Notes: generated by a model from the letters alone, not told the origin. Counted from the first letter of the stretch, positions 8,272-15,351 are shown. The stretch is DNA of 20,452 nt from UMGS1225 sp034086705 (GCA_034086705.1 JAXDZV010000089.1:1-20452), one strand, 5' to 3'. Program-made: numbers and translations.

Positions 8272-11200
8272 TTGGGTTTGAAAGGAACATGGTATAGCAT
8301 CAGCGCCTCCGAAGCCATCCAGCGTCTACGTACGGATGCATCCGGTGGACTTTCGCATAAGGAAGCACGGCGACGCTTGCTCAAATATGGGAAAAATCGT
8401 GTGCATCCGGTTTCACGCCATGCATTTTATAGAAGTTTACGGCATATTCTCCTTGACTTTACAGCTATTCTTTTGCTTTTGACAACGTTGATCGGCCATT
8501 TGTTTGGTGCAGATGAAAATGCCTTGATGCTTGCAGGCATTGTTTTGGCGCACATACTGATTGTTGTGCTAGTGTTGTATCGTTCTGAAATGGTTCTGGA
8601 GAACATGGAACGAGATACTTTATCTTTAACACATGTTGTTCGCCAGGGAAAGCTCTTTTTAACGGAGCCGGCAAGATTGGTTGTTGGAGATATTGTCTTT
8701 TTGAGCGAGGGAGATATTATACCGGCGGATTGCAGGTTAATTCGTAGTGATGATATTTGTGTTGATGAGACGCCGGTGTTTGGCGCGGATAGTGCTGCTT
8801 GCGCATCGGTACATAAAATGGCAGATGTTACGCTTCGTCAGCAAGGCGGTATGTTTTCTGCCGGGAATATGGTGTATGCGGGATCAACTGTTTTACAGGG
8901 GAGTTGTACTGCATTGGTAGTCAATACATCAGCACGATGCATGATCAACCGTGTTTCCAATCATTCCTCGATGGAGCGGCAAGTCATGCCACATGATAAA
9001 TTGTTTCGTAAATATGGTAAAGGCTTGTCGCTCTCTCTGATTGTGGTTGTTTTTTTGCTGATCGTTTTACAGCTGTTGCAAGCCGGAAGCGGTACGGTGC
9101 TTTTCTCGGCTTTTATGACGGCGATGACGTATGCAGTTAGCTGCATGGGAGAAATGTTTTCCGCATTTTGCACGGTTGCTGTTGCCTGCGGTATATATTC
9201 TACGGTAAAAAAACACGGCGATATTAATATCGGTGCGATGATTAAGCGGCCGGGTGCTATTGATCAACTGAAAAAACTTACCGTATTGATGGTTCCAAGG
9301 CGTGGTGTTTTGACAACACGTGCTGTATCTATTGATTATGTCTGTACGCCTATGAAGATGTACCGCGTGGTGGGTACACGGTATCGTACTTCCCTGGAGC
9401 GTGTGATACGACTCGGAGTTGTTTCTACGGGGTGCTATGGCAAAGAGCTTGTCTCTGCCGGTATCGGAAAAGCAAAGTTGAACGATGAAGAGCTTGCAAT
9501 TCTCTCAGCAGCACGGTCGCTGCAGCTGTACAATGTTGATTTGGACAGACGATTTCCTTTGCTGACTTATGTACATGCAGACGGCGATCTTTCCATGTTT
9601 GATATGGCATTGATACGCGGTGGAGCAACCGGGTTTCAGGCTGTGGTACGTGGCAGACCCGAACAGATTCTTTCTCGTTGTACATATTATCGTGACGGGG
9701 ATGTAGCTACGGAACTTTCGGAAAAACGTTTTTCCAAGTTGCTGGAGAGTTGTCATACACTTGAACGGGAAGCGTATACTGTAATTGCGATTGCTACAAA
9801 AGATGTGCAAAATGCGCGGGCAGAATATGCGCCTATGTATCAATCCGATATGGTTTTTGAAGGCTTTTTAGCTTTTCAAGTGCCACTGCTGCAAGATGTT
9901 GCACATTTGATTTCCCGTTGTCGTCAGGAGGGAATACGACCGATATTGTTGGATGATGGTGAAGAGGACAGCATCTATTTTGCACGAAAGATAGGGATCA
10001 TTGATTCGCCGGAACAGGTAATGGATTACGCAGAATATCGAAATGCAGAGCCGGGAATGCGCTTTGCACAGGCACAAAGGGGAAATGTTTATAAAAATTT
10101 TCCGCCAGCTGCCCGCGTAGAGTTGATACAGTCTCTACAGAACGGGGGTGCCGTAGTTGGATATTTAGGCAAACATATGGCTGATTTGCAACCGATGGAA
10201 ATGGCTGATGTTTCGTTTGCGCAAAATGTAACCCTCTCAGACCGTGCCAAAAACCACATGGTTCCTGTGGAAAGCGAGATTACACCGGGTGGAATTGCTG
10301 AGTCTGCTTCCCGCTTGGGATGTGAAGCCCTCAAGGCTCGCGCCGACGTTATTCTGTCGGAGGCGGATCAGGGAGGTCATGGAGGTTTTTCAGCAATGCT
10401 GGAGGCGCTTACAGCGGCGCGCTCAATTGAGCAAAACCTTTTACATATTTTATATTATTTGATTCCTTCTTCAGCTGCACGTCTTCTTATGATGCTGTTT
10501 GGAATTTTAAGCGGTTCTGTGGTAATGACGGCGGTGCAAGTTGCTTTCAGTGGGTTGTTACTCGATTGCATTGCGGTGTTGATCATTTGCTTTGAAACTG
10601 CAGATTCATCGATTTTACGTGTTCCGGCACGTACGCAGCAACGTCTGGAACGACCGAAAAACATCATGCTCTCTTCGTTTTTGTATGCATTGATTTGGTC
10701 TTCTTGCAGTGCGGCTTTTCTTGCGGGCGTTACCTTGCTTTTTCCCGCGTTCACAAGGCAACAGGCTTTAAGTGCAACTTTTTTGTTTTGGTCGATACAG
10801 CAGGTTATCTTTCTCTTTTTGGTTAAGCAGGAGAGAATAGATTTACGACCGAGTTTTAAGATCAACGGAATACAAATCGTTGCTGTTTCACTCATTGCAG
10901 AGGTATTTCTACTGTTTTTTATGTATCAACCGCTTGGTCAGAGATTTGGAATTTATCGCTTTTCTCCTTCTTGTTTGTTATGGGTATGTGCGATGGTTGT
11001 AATATTTGTAGCTCTGACAGCTTTCGCAAAGCATTTGATTGATAACTGTGACCGTATCCGTGAGATGCCGCCGGATCCTGCGGTGGTATCGGTCCCCACT
11101 TCCAAAGAATGTACAAAGAAGACCAATACGCCGGATGCTATATTCTCAGAACGAGCAGTTCCACCTTCTCAGATGGTGCAAGACATATCTGTCAGCACCC

Positions 11201-11595
11201 CTTCTGCAGCAGATTCGGAACAACACAGGCTACAAGATTTGTCGCAAGTTTTGCAGATGGTTGACCAGGATTCAAATGGAGATTTTTCGGATTTGGTGCA
11301 AGATGAGGCAAATTCTCAGGCTGTACGGAAATTGCGCGATAACCCGTCTGTTTCTGCACAGGAACTGTATCCGGAGCTAGCACAGATTCCTCTGGATGGT
11401 GCACCCACCGAAGAGGATGACTACACGGAAATTGCATATTTTGAAAATCAACCCAATTCCAATGCGGAGCTCTTTGCACGCTTTGGGGTTGATTTAACAC
11501 AAAGTGAGAAGGTTTTATTGGAGGAACAAATTGATCTATCCTCGCATGAGTCGATAAAAACGGAAAAAAGTAAAAGCATAGAAACGGAAAGTTAG
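8272..11595 (+). CDS. P-type-ATPase-like protein lacking catalytic motifs (putative pseudo-ATPase)
   Basis: This 1107-residue protein follows the P2-type cation ATPase plan. It has an N-terminal cation-ATPase domain (GLSHKEARRRLLKYGKN, 26-42), TM helices 1-2 (about 60-104), an actuator domain with VVGDIVFLSEGDIIPAD (137-152), TM3-4 (about 251-310), P and N domains (about 330-690) and C-terminal helices (about 722-920). Catalytic residues are gone: PRRGVLT (342-348) replaces DKTGTLT, FGAD (170-173) replaces TGES, MGEM (292-295) replaces PEGL, VPLL (537-540) replaces DPPR, DDG (561-563) replaces TGD and GKHMAD (633-638) replaces GDGVND. The N-domain KGAPE box survives as RGRPE (460-464). TM5/TM6 ion ligands also look lost, with only Asp765 retained. 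An acidic cytosolic tail fills 921-1107. The TTG start at 8272 has AGAGGG (8259-8264) at 7 bases; TTG 8278, using AGAGG (8265-8269), fits equally well. It should not pump ions by the normal phosphorylation cycle. Its function is unknown. Confidence 0.85.
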   Translation: MGLKGTWYSISASEAIQRLRTDASGGLSHKEARRRLLKYGKNRVHPVSRHAFYRSLRHILLDFTAILLLLTTLIGHLFGADENALMLAGIVLAHILIVVLVLYRSEMVLENMERDTLSLTHVVRQGKLFLTEPARLVVGDIVFLSEGDIIPADCRLIRSDDICVDETPVFGADSAACASVHKMADVTLRQQGGMFSAGNMVYAGSTVLQGSCTALVVNTSARCMINRVSNHSSMERQVMPHDKLFRKYGKGLSLSLIVVVFLLIVLQLLQAGSGTVLFSAFMTAMTYAVSCMGEMFSAFCTVAVACGIYSTVKKHGDINIGAMIKRPGAIDQLKKLTVLMVPRRGVLTTRAVSIDYVCTPMKMYRVVGTRYRTSLERVIRLGVVSTGCYGKELVSAGIGKAKLNDEELAILSAARSLQLYNVDLDRRFPLLTYVHADGDLSMFDMALIRGGATGFQAVVRGRPEQILSRCTYYRDGDVATELSEKRFSKLLESCHTLEREAYTVIAIATKDVQNARAEYAPMYQSDMVFEGFLAFQVPLLQDVAHLISRCRQEGIRPILLDDGEEDSIYFARKIGIIDSPEQVMDYAEYRNAEPGMRFAQAQRGNVYKNFPPAARVELIQSLQNGGAVVGYLGKHMADLQPMEMADVSFAQNVTLSDRAKNHMVPVESEITPGGIAESASRLGCEALKARADVILSEADQGGHGGFSAMLEALTAARSIEQNLLHILYYLIPSSAARLLMMLFGILSGSVVMTAVQVAFSGLLLDCIAVLIICFETADSSILRVPARTQQRLERPKNIMLSSFLYALIWSSCSAAFLAGVTLLFPAFTRQQALSATFLFWSIQQVIFLFLVKQERIDLRPSFKINGIQIVAVSLIAEVFLLFFMYQPLGQRFGIYRFSPSCLLWVCAMVVIFVALTAFAKHLIDNCDRIREMPPDPAVVSVPTSKECTKKTNTPDAIFSERAVPPSQMVQDISVSTPSAADSEQHRLQDLSQVLQMVDQDSNGDFSDLVQDEANSQAVRKLRDNPSVSAQELYPELAQIPLDGAPTEEDDYTEIAYFENQPNSNAELFARFGVDLTQSEKVLLEEQIDLSSHESIKTEKSKSIETES

Positions 11596-11642
11596 CACAT
11601 ATTCTACTGAGAAAGAAGGCGTTTGTTTTTCTGAGAAGTTCT

Positions 11643-12506
11643 ATGCCACTGCAATCCCTTCGGATTGCAGTGACTGCACCTGCATGCTTGCCGAAGCCGA
11701 CTCAGTCTTTGGAGAATGCCTGTGCTTGTTTGACACAGTTAGGTGCGAAATGTATTGTGGGGCAGAGCTGTGTAAAACCCAGAGATTTTACATATGCAGA
11801 CGATTGCTTTCGTGCTGCGGAGCTGCAGTCTTTTTTGGCTGATTCTTCCTTAGACCTTGTTCTTTGCTGCCGCGGTGGATATGGAAGTGCACGTTTGCTC
11901 CCATATATCGATTATACAGCTGTATCCGTTTTGCATCCTGTTTTATGTGGATTTTCCGATATTACAGCACTGCATTCTGCATTTTATACTCGCTGTGGCA
12001 AAATTGGGTTGCATGGCCCGATGGCAGTTACAGATTTTTCTGAGCAACCCTTGCCGCAAACCTTACAGTCTTTTATTTCTGCTTGCACGGAGCGGCAAGC
12101 CTTTTTGCCTATACAGACTCTTCAGCCAATTTGCGGCTCTGTACGCGGTATTTTATTCGGTGGTAATTTATGTGTGCTTACGTCTTTATGTGGTACGCCG
12201 TATTTTGCTGTTCCGTCAAACGGTATTCTATTTTTGGAAGAAGTGCATGAGCCGTTGTATAAAATTGACCGCATGCTTCATCAGTTACGACAAAATGGTG
12301 TTTTTCAGCAAGTCAGAGCGGTTGTTTTTGGAAGGATGCAGGGGATTGCTCTCCCAGAATTTAAATCATTGCTTGCTAATTTTTTTCATTTGGATTCTTT
12401 TCCGGTAGGGTATGGTCTTCCATGTGGCCACCAAAAACGAAATATGACATTGCCGATCGGCGGGAGTGCCGTTCTTTCTGCTGGGACATTGCAGGTGTGT
12501 TATTGA
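11643..12506 (+). CDS. S66 family LD-carboxypeptidase (LdcA/MccF-like)
   Basis: This 287-residue serine peptidase family trims the terminal D-Ala from murein tetrapeptides during peptidoglycan recycling; relatives (MccF) inactivate microcin C. The features of the family are visible: CRGGYGSARLLPYID (76-90), the nucleophile Ser105 in GFSDITALH, the catalytic Glu of LFLEEVHE (Glu199) and His263 in the C-terminal GHQKRNMTLPIG. The length is normal to slightly short, and no signal peptide is seen, consistent with a cytosolic enzyme. ATG 11643 is supported only by GAGAAG (11633-11638) at 4 bases. A perfect hairpin begins 4 nt after the A of the start codon, which may limit initiation. It is the last gene of the plus-strand run and ends at a strong terminator. 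Confidence 0.9.
   Translation: MPLQSLRIAVTAPACLPKPTQSLENACACLTQLGAKCIVGQSCVKPRDFTYADDCFRAAELQSFLADSSLDLVLCCRGGYGSARLLPYIDYTAVSVLHPVLCGFSDITALHSAFYTRCGKIGLHGPMAVTDFSEQPLPQTLQSFISACTERQAFLPIQTLQPICGSVRGILFGGNLCVLTSLCGTPYFAVPSNGILFLEEVHEPLYKIDRMLHQLRQNGVFQQVRAVVFGRMQGIALPEFKSLLANFFHLDSFPVGYGLPCGHQKRNMTLPIGGSAVLSAGTLQVCY
11647..11672 (+). promoter_or_regulatory. Perfect 11-bp hairpin at the LD-carboxypeptidase start
   Basis: The arms CACTGCAATCC (11647-11657) and GGATTGCAGTG (11662-11672) are exact reverse complements around a CTTC loop. They lie within codons 2-10. No U-tract follows, so it is not a terminator. At this position it could hinder translation initiation or cause pausing. Confidence 0.55.
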
Positions 12507-12523
12507 GAAAATTGAAAATAAAC

Positions 12524-12553
12524 AAAAAACGTCGGGAAACCCCGACGTTTTTT
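12524..12553. terminator. Bidirectional intrinsic terminator between LD-carboxypeptidase and SASP genes
   Basis: A perfect 13-bp stem is formed by AAAAAACGTCGGG (12524-12536) and CCCGACGTTTTTT (12541-12553) with an AAAC loop. The GC-rich core is flanked by A-run and T-run on both sides, so it can terminate both convergent transcripts: the plus-strand run ending at 12506 and the minus-strand SASP gene ending at 12573. Confidence 0.9.
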
Positions 12554-12572
12554 GACAAATAACATGTTCTTG

Positions 12573-12773
12573 TTATCTGTTTTTCATTGCGTTTTCAGCA
12601 TTCTCGATCATCTTACGAACCATCTGACCACCAACAGATCCAGCCTGTTTTGCAGTGAGATCGCCGTTATATCCCTGCTTGAGGTTAACGCCGACTTCGT
12701 TCGCAGCTTCCATCTTGTACTTGTTCAGTGCTTCCTTTGCGTCAGGAACCAAAGACTTTTTACCTCTGGACAT
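12573..12773 (-). CDS. Alpha/beta-type small acid-soluble spore protein (SASP)
   Basis: This 66-residue protein binds and protects DNA in the dormant spore core and is degraded at germination. The two conserved family blocks are present: KMEAANEVGVNL (20-31), around the site where the germination protease GPR cuts, and LTAKQAGSVGGQMVRKMI (39-56). I chose the ATG at 12773 because the + strand TCTCCTT (12780-12786) gives AAGGAGA on the coding strand 6 bases upstream. An in-frame ATG at 12815 would add 14 residues unlike other SASPs. It is monocistronic, between two terminators, with a sigma-G-like promoter upstream. Its presence indicates an endospore-forming organism. Confidence 0.95.
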   Translation of the reverse strand: MSRGKKSLVPDAKEALNKYKMEAANEVGVNLKQGYNGDLTAKQAGSVGGQMVRKMIENAENAMKNR

Positions 12774-12856
12774 GATACTTCTCCTTGTACGCGGAAAAAC
12801 CGCATCTATTTTCAACGCACCGACACAGCGCGGTGCGCTGTATTTGTGCGGTTAAT

Positions 12857-12874
12857 GAAATCCTTTCGGATTTC
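12857..12874 (-). promoter_or_regulatory. Hairpin at the expected SASP transcript 5' end
   Basis: GAAATCC (12857-12863) and GGATTTC (12868-12874) pair exactly around a TTTC loop. It begins about 6 bases after the proposed -10 element, so the SASP mRNA may start with this stem. The leader between it and the start codon (roughly 100 nt) also holds a GC-rich dyad, CGCACCG near 12820 and CGGTGCG near 12832. Confidence 0.45.
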
Positions 12875-12879
12875 GATAC

Positions 12880-12909
12880 TATTGTGTGTCATCTGACATA
12901 ATATATGCC
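12880..12909 (-). promoter_or_regulatory. Putative sigma-G promoter of the SASP gene
   Basis: On the coding strand GGCATA (12904-12909) is followed after 17 bases by CACAATA (12880-12886). These differ by one base each from the sigma-G-type -35 (TGMATA) and -10 (CATNNTA) patterns used for forespore-expressed SASP genes. The assignment rests on spacing and context. Confidence 0.45.
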
Positions 12910-12944
12910 TGTAAAATTTTGTATTTTAGATATATACATGAATG

Positions 12945-12991
12945 AAAAAATAACCGCCGGAAAATCGTGCAAAGCACGAGCATTCGGCGGT
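12945..12991 (-). terminator. Intrinsic terminator of the ylxM-ffh-rpsP-khpA operon
   Basis: The outer stem ACCGCCG (12953-12959) pairs with CGGCGGT (12985-12991), and an inner stem TCGTGC (12965-12970) pairs with GCACGA (12974-12979). On the minus strand a T-run (A-run 12945-12950 on plus) follows directly. A T-run also follows on the plus strand (12993-12999), so it can work in both directions. Confidence 0.85.
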
Positions 12992-13016
12992 GTTTTTTTG
13001 ATATAGTTCGAATGAG

Positions 13017-13256
13017 TTATTCGATGATTTTTACAATTACGTGACGATCAACGGAAGTTGCAGCAGCTTTCATAACTGTACGGATTGCTTTTGCAATGCG
13101 CCCATGCTTTCCGATAACTTTTCCCATATCCTCAGGTGCCACAGAAAGAGAGAGCAGGACATCCCCGTTTTCATCGCTGTCCGTCACTGTAACTTGATCT
13201 GGGTGGTCCACAATGGCCGAGGCTATATCCGTCAAAATTTTCTTTAAATCTACCAT
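13017..13256 (-). CDS. khpA: KH-domain RNA-binding protein KhpA (YlqC family)
   Basis: A 79-residue small KH protein that binds RNA and in Firmicutes acts, often with KhpB, on cell-wall and division-related transcripts. The core APEDMGKVIGKHGRIAKAI (40-58) contains the GxxG RNA-binding loop GKHG (49-52). The N-terminal and C-terminal segments match the family's usual length of 75-80 residues. A GGAG-type site precedes ATG 13256. The gap to rpsP is 12 bases, the standard order. The conserved next genes rimM, trmD and rplS do not follow; a terminator does. Confidence 0.93.
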   Translation of the reverse strand: MVDLKKILTDIASAIVDHPDQVTVTDSDENGDVLLSLSVAPEDMGKVIGKHGRIAKAIRTVMKAAATSVDRHVIVKIIE

Positions 13257-13268
13257 TTTTAGCTCCGA

Positions 13269-13514
13269 TTATTTCAGAATCTCGGCTTTTTTCAAAAGAG
13301 ATTTAACCGTTTCGGTCGGCTGTGCACCGCAAGCAAGCCATTTTTGTGCTTTCTCCGCGTCGATACGAATGTCAACGGGATTTGTGAGCGGATTGTAAAA
13401 GCCGATTTGCTCAATAAATCTACCATCTCTGGGAGAGCGGGAATCTGCAATTACCACACGATAAGACGGCTGCTTTTTTGCGCCGATTCTTTTGAGTCTC
13501 ATTTTTACTGCCAT
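13269..13514 (-). CDS. rpsP: 30S ribosomal protein S16
   Basis: This 81-residue ribosomal protein has the unmistakable N-terminal MAVKMRLKRIGAKKQPSYRV, followed by VIADSRSPRDGRFIEQIGFYNP. S16 takes part in early assembly of the 30S body. I took ATG 13514, preceded by GGAGGAAA on the coding strand; an earlier in-frame ATG at 13562 would add a tail foreign to the family. It is 52 bases downstream of ffh in the conserved ylxM-ffh-rpsP-khpA order. The AT-rich 52-base gap holds TATA-like sequences, but I could not identify a convincing internal promoter. Confidence 0.98.
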   Translation of the reverse strand: MAVKMRLKRIGAKKQPSYRVVIADSRSPRDGRFIEQIGFYNPLTNPVDIRIDAEKAQKWLACGAQPTETVKSLLKKAEILK

Positions 13515-13566
13515 AGTTTTTTCCTCCAAATTGTATAATTTATATAGATTATGGGTTAACAAAGAA

Positions 13567-14907
13567 TTATATTGCGGGGAAACGGAATTTTCCTTTTTTT
13601 CCGAATTTCTTTTTCCCTCCAGAAAACTGTTTCATGAGCGTACGCGTTTGTTCATATTGCTTGAGTAAACGGTTAACGTCTTCCACTTTCTGCCCGCATC
13701 CGGCAGCAATGCGTCTGCGCCGTGATGCGGAAATAATCTCTGGATGTTCTCGTTCTTGCTCGGTCATGGATAGCATGATCGCTTCTGTGCGTGCAAGTTG
13801 CTTTTCGTCGATGGAAACATCTTTCAATTGTGCCGGTTTAATACCGGGGAGCATGGAAAGCATTTGATCCAGATTTCCAATGTTTTTAACAGATCGAAAT
13901 TGCTCCAAAAAATCGTTCAGGGTAAATTGAGAACGTCGCAGTTTTTCTTCTAGTTCATGTGCCTTTTTCTCATCAAAGGAAGCTTCTGCTTTTTCAATCA
14001 GTGACAGAACATCTCCCATTCCCAAAATACGTGACGCCATTCGATCGGGATAAAAGGGCTCAATGGCATCCATTTTTTCACCGACACCGATGAATTTTAT
14101 GGGTTTACCGGTAACATGACGGATGGATAAAGCAGCACCGCCACGCGTATCGCCATCTAGTTTTGTTAGAACAACTCCGGTGATGTCCAGTGCCTGATGA
14201 AAGGAACTCGCAACATTCACGGCATCTTGCCCGGTCATTGCATCTACAACCAACAGTATCTCTTGCGGGGAAACTGTTTTTTGTATCGTTTGCAGTTCCT
14301 GCATGAGTGGCTGATCTACGTGCAACCTGCCTGCAGTATCCAAAAAAACAATATCGTGACCGTGCTTTTTGGCATGGGCAACGCCTTGCTGTGCAATCAT
14401 GATGGGGTCGTTGGAGGTTTCACAGGTATATACCGGTACGTTAATTTGTGCACCAAGCACTTGTAGCTGCTTGATTGCTGCGGGCCTGTAAACGTCACAT
14501 GCAACCAACAAGGGGCGTTTACCTTGTTTTTTAAACAAATTGGCAAGTTTGGCACAATGTGTGGTTTTACCGCTTCCTTGTAGACCAACCACCATAACAA
14601 CTGTAGGAGGATGATTGGCAAAAGCAAGCCTCTCGCAGCTACCCCCCATAAGGGCGGTCAACTCTTCATTTACAATTTTGATAACTTGCTGTGAGGGCAC
14701 AAGACTTTCCATGACTTCGCTGCCGATGGCACGAGCTTCGACAATTTTAATAAAGTCTTTGACGACCTTAAAGTTTACATCTGCTTCCAATAAGGCGAGC
14801 TTAATCTCGCGCATGCCGGCTTTTACGTCTGCCTCAGAAAGTTTTCCTTTATTGCGAAAGGAATGAAGCGCCTGATTCATTTTTTCTGTCAGACCCGAAA
14901 AAATCAT
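13567..14907 (-). CDS. ffh: Signal recognition particle GTPase Ffh
   Basis: This 446-residue SRP54 protein binds signal sequences and the SRP RNA and delivers ribosomes to FtsY at the membrane. An N-terminal helical bundle (1-85) is followed by the G domain with GLQGSGKT (108-115), DTAGR (190-194) and TKLDGD (248-253). Next comes the methionine-rich M domain (about 300-446) with SRRRRIAAGCG (395-405) and DVNRLLKQYEQ, the RNA-binding helix-turn-helix. The usual serine in the SGS part of that loop is Cys404 here, a mild change. The length is normal. The gene lies 33 bases downstream of ylxM and shares its promoter. Confidence 0.98.
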   Translation of the reverse strand: MIFSGLTEKMNQALHSFRNKGKLSEADVKAGMREIKLALLEADVNFKVVKDFIKIVEARAIGSEVMESLVPSQQVIKIVNEELTALMGGSCERLAFANHPPTVVMVVGLQGSGKTTHCAKLANLFKKQGKRPLLVACDVYRPAAIKQLQVLGAQINVPVYTCETSNDPIMIAQQGVAHAKKHGHDIVFLDTAGRLHVDQPLMQELQTIQKTVSPQEILLVVDAMTGQDAVNVASSFHQALDITGVVLTKLDGDTRGGAALSIRHVTGKPIKFIGVGEKMDAIEPFYPDRMASRILGMGDVLSLIEKAEASFDEKKAHELEEKLRRSQFTLNDFLEQFRSVKNIGNLDQMLSMLPGIKPAQLKDVSIDEKQLARTEAIMLSMTEQEREHPEIISASRRRRIAAGCGQKVEDVNRLLKQYEQTRTLMKQFSGGKKKFGKKGKFRFPAI

Positions 14908-14940
14908 ACGACTACCTCTTTATTGTGGCAGATAGAAAAC

Positions 14941-15276
14941 TTAAAGCGCAGCATCGATCTGTGTGAGCGCTTCTTCTGCAACTGTGCGAACGGTAGAATC
15001 TACCTCGGATAGCAATGCCCGAAGGCAAGCAGAAGCAGCCTGAATCTGCTGAAAACGTGCCACAAGCGCCAACCGTTCTTCATACCTGCACAATTCTTCT
15101 TCGGCACGATGACATATATCGCGCACACCCTGCCGTGTAATATCAAGTTGCTCAGAGATTTCAGACAGAGAAAGATCCTCGTTATAATATAACTCAAATA
15201 CTTGTCTTTGTTTTGCGGATAACAATTCACTGTAATAATCGTACAGCAGGGAAAGCCGCATATCTTTTTCGTGCAC
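14941..15276 (-). CDS. ylxM: YlxM/p13-like helix-turn-helix protein (UPF0122)
   Basis: A 111-residue protein resembling sigma-factor region 4. The motif LYDYYSELLSAKQRQVFELYY (11-31) precedes the helix-turn-helix EDLSLSEISEQLDITRQGVRD (33-53), which is nearly invariant in YlxM. The family associates with the SRP pathway in Firmicutes. I chose GTG 15276 because the coding strand has GGAGGGGA (15283-15290 on plus) six bases before it; an ATG start at 15309 would place this site inside the gene. The C-terminal half (about 75-111) is a helical extension. It is the first gene of the ffh operon, with a near-consensus promoter just upstream. Confidence 0.93.
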   Translation of the reverse strand: MHEKDMRLSLLYDYYSELLSAKQRQVFELYYNEDLSLSEISEQLDITRQGVRDICHRAEEELCRYEERLALVARFQQIQAASACLRALLSEVDSTVRTVAEEALTQIDAAL

Positions 15277-15298
15277 TTTAAATCCCCTCCAGCACAGC

Positions 15299-15321
15299 CT
15301 GTAAAGCAAATTGCTTTACAG
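15299..15321 (-). promoter_or_regulatory. Perfect 23-bp palindrome at the ylxM transcription start
   Basis: The arms CTGTAAAGCAA (15299-15309) and TTGCTTTACAG (15311-15321) are exact reverse complements around one base. The palindrome abuts the -10 box and covers the expected +1. As DNA it fits an operator; as RNA it gives a 5'-terminal hairpin (9-bp stem, 5-nt loop). I do not recognise it as a known repressor site. Confidence 0.7.
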
Positions 15322-15351
15322 ATTATAGCATGCTGCAATCTGTTTTGTCAA
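15322..15351 (-). promoter_or_regulatory. Sigma-A promoter of ylxM-ffh-rpsP-khpA
   Basis: On the coding strand a consensus -35 TTGACA (15346-15351) is followed after 18 bases by a consensus -10 TATAAT (15322-15327), with an extended -10 TG (TGCTATAAT). It lies 46 bases before the GTG start of ylxM. There is no clear terminator between the upstream PLP-enzyme gene and this promoter, so some read-through is possible. Confidence 0.85.

Noticed and set aside
10455..10895. A 146-codon minus-strand frame within the pseudo-ATPase gene
   Set aside because: It is antisense to predicted membrane helices with clear P-type family similarity; there is no ribosome binding site or domain.
11857..12408. A 183-codon open frame overlapping the LD-carboxypeptidase gene in another frame
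   Set aside because: The S66 catalytic motifs lie in the other frame; this translation shows no domain.
13515..13566. A separate promoter for rpsP in the AT-rich gap after ffh
   Set aside because: TATA-like sequences occur but no acceptable -35 at proper spacing; the conserved operon with the ylxM promoter is sufficient.
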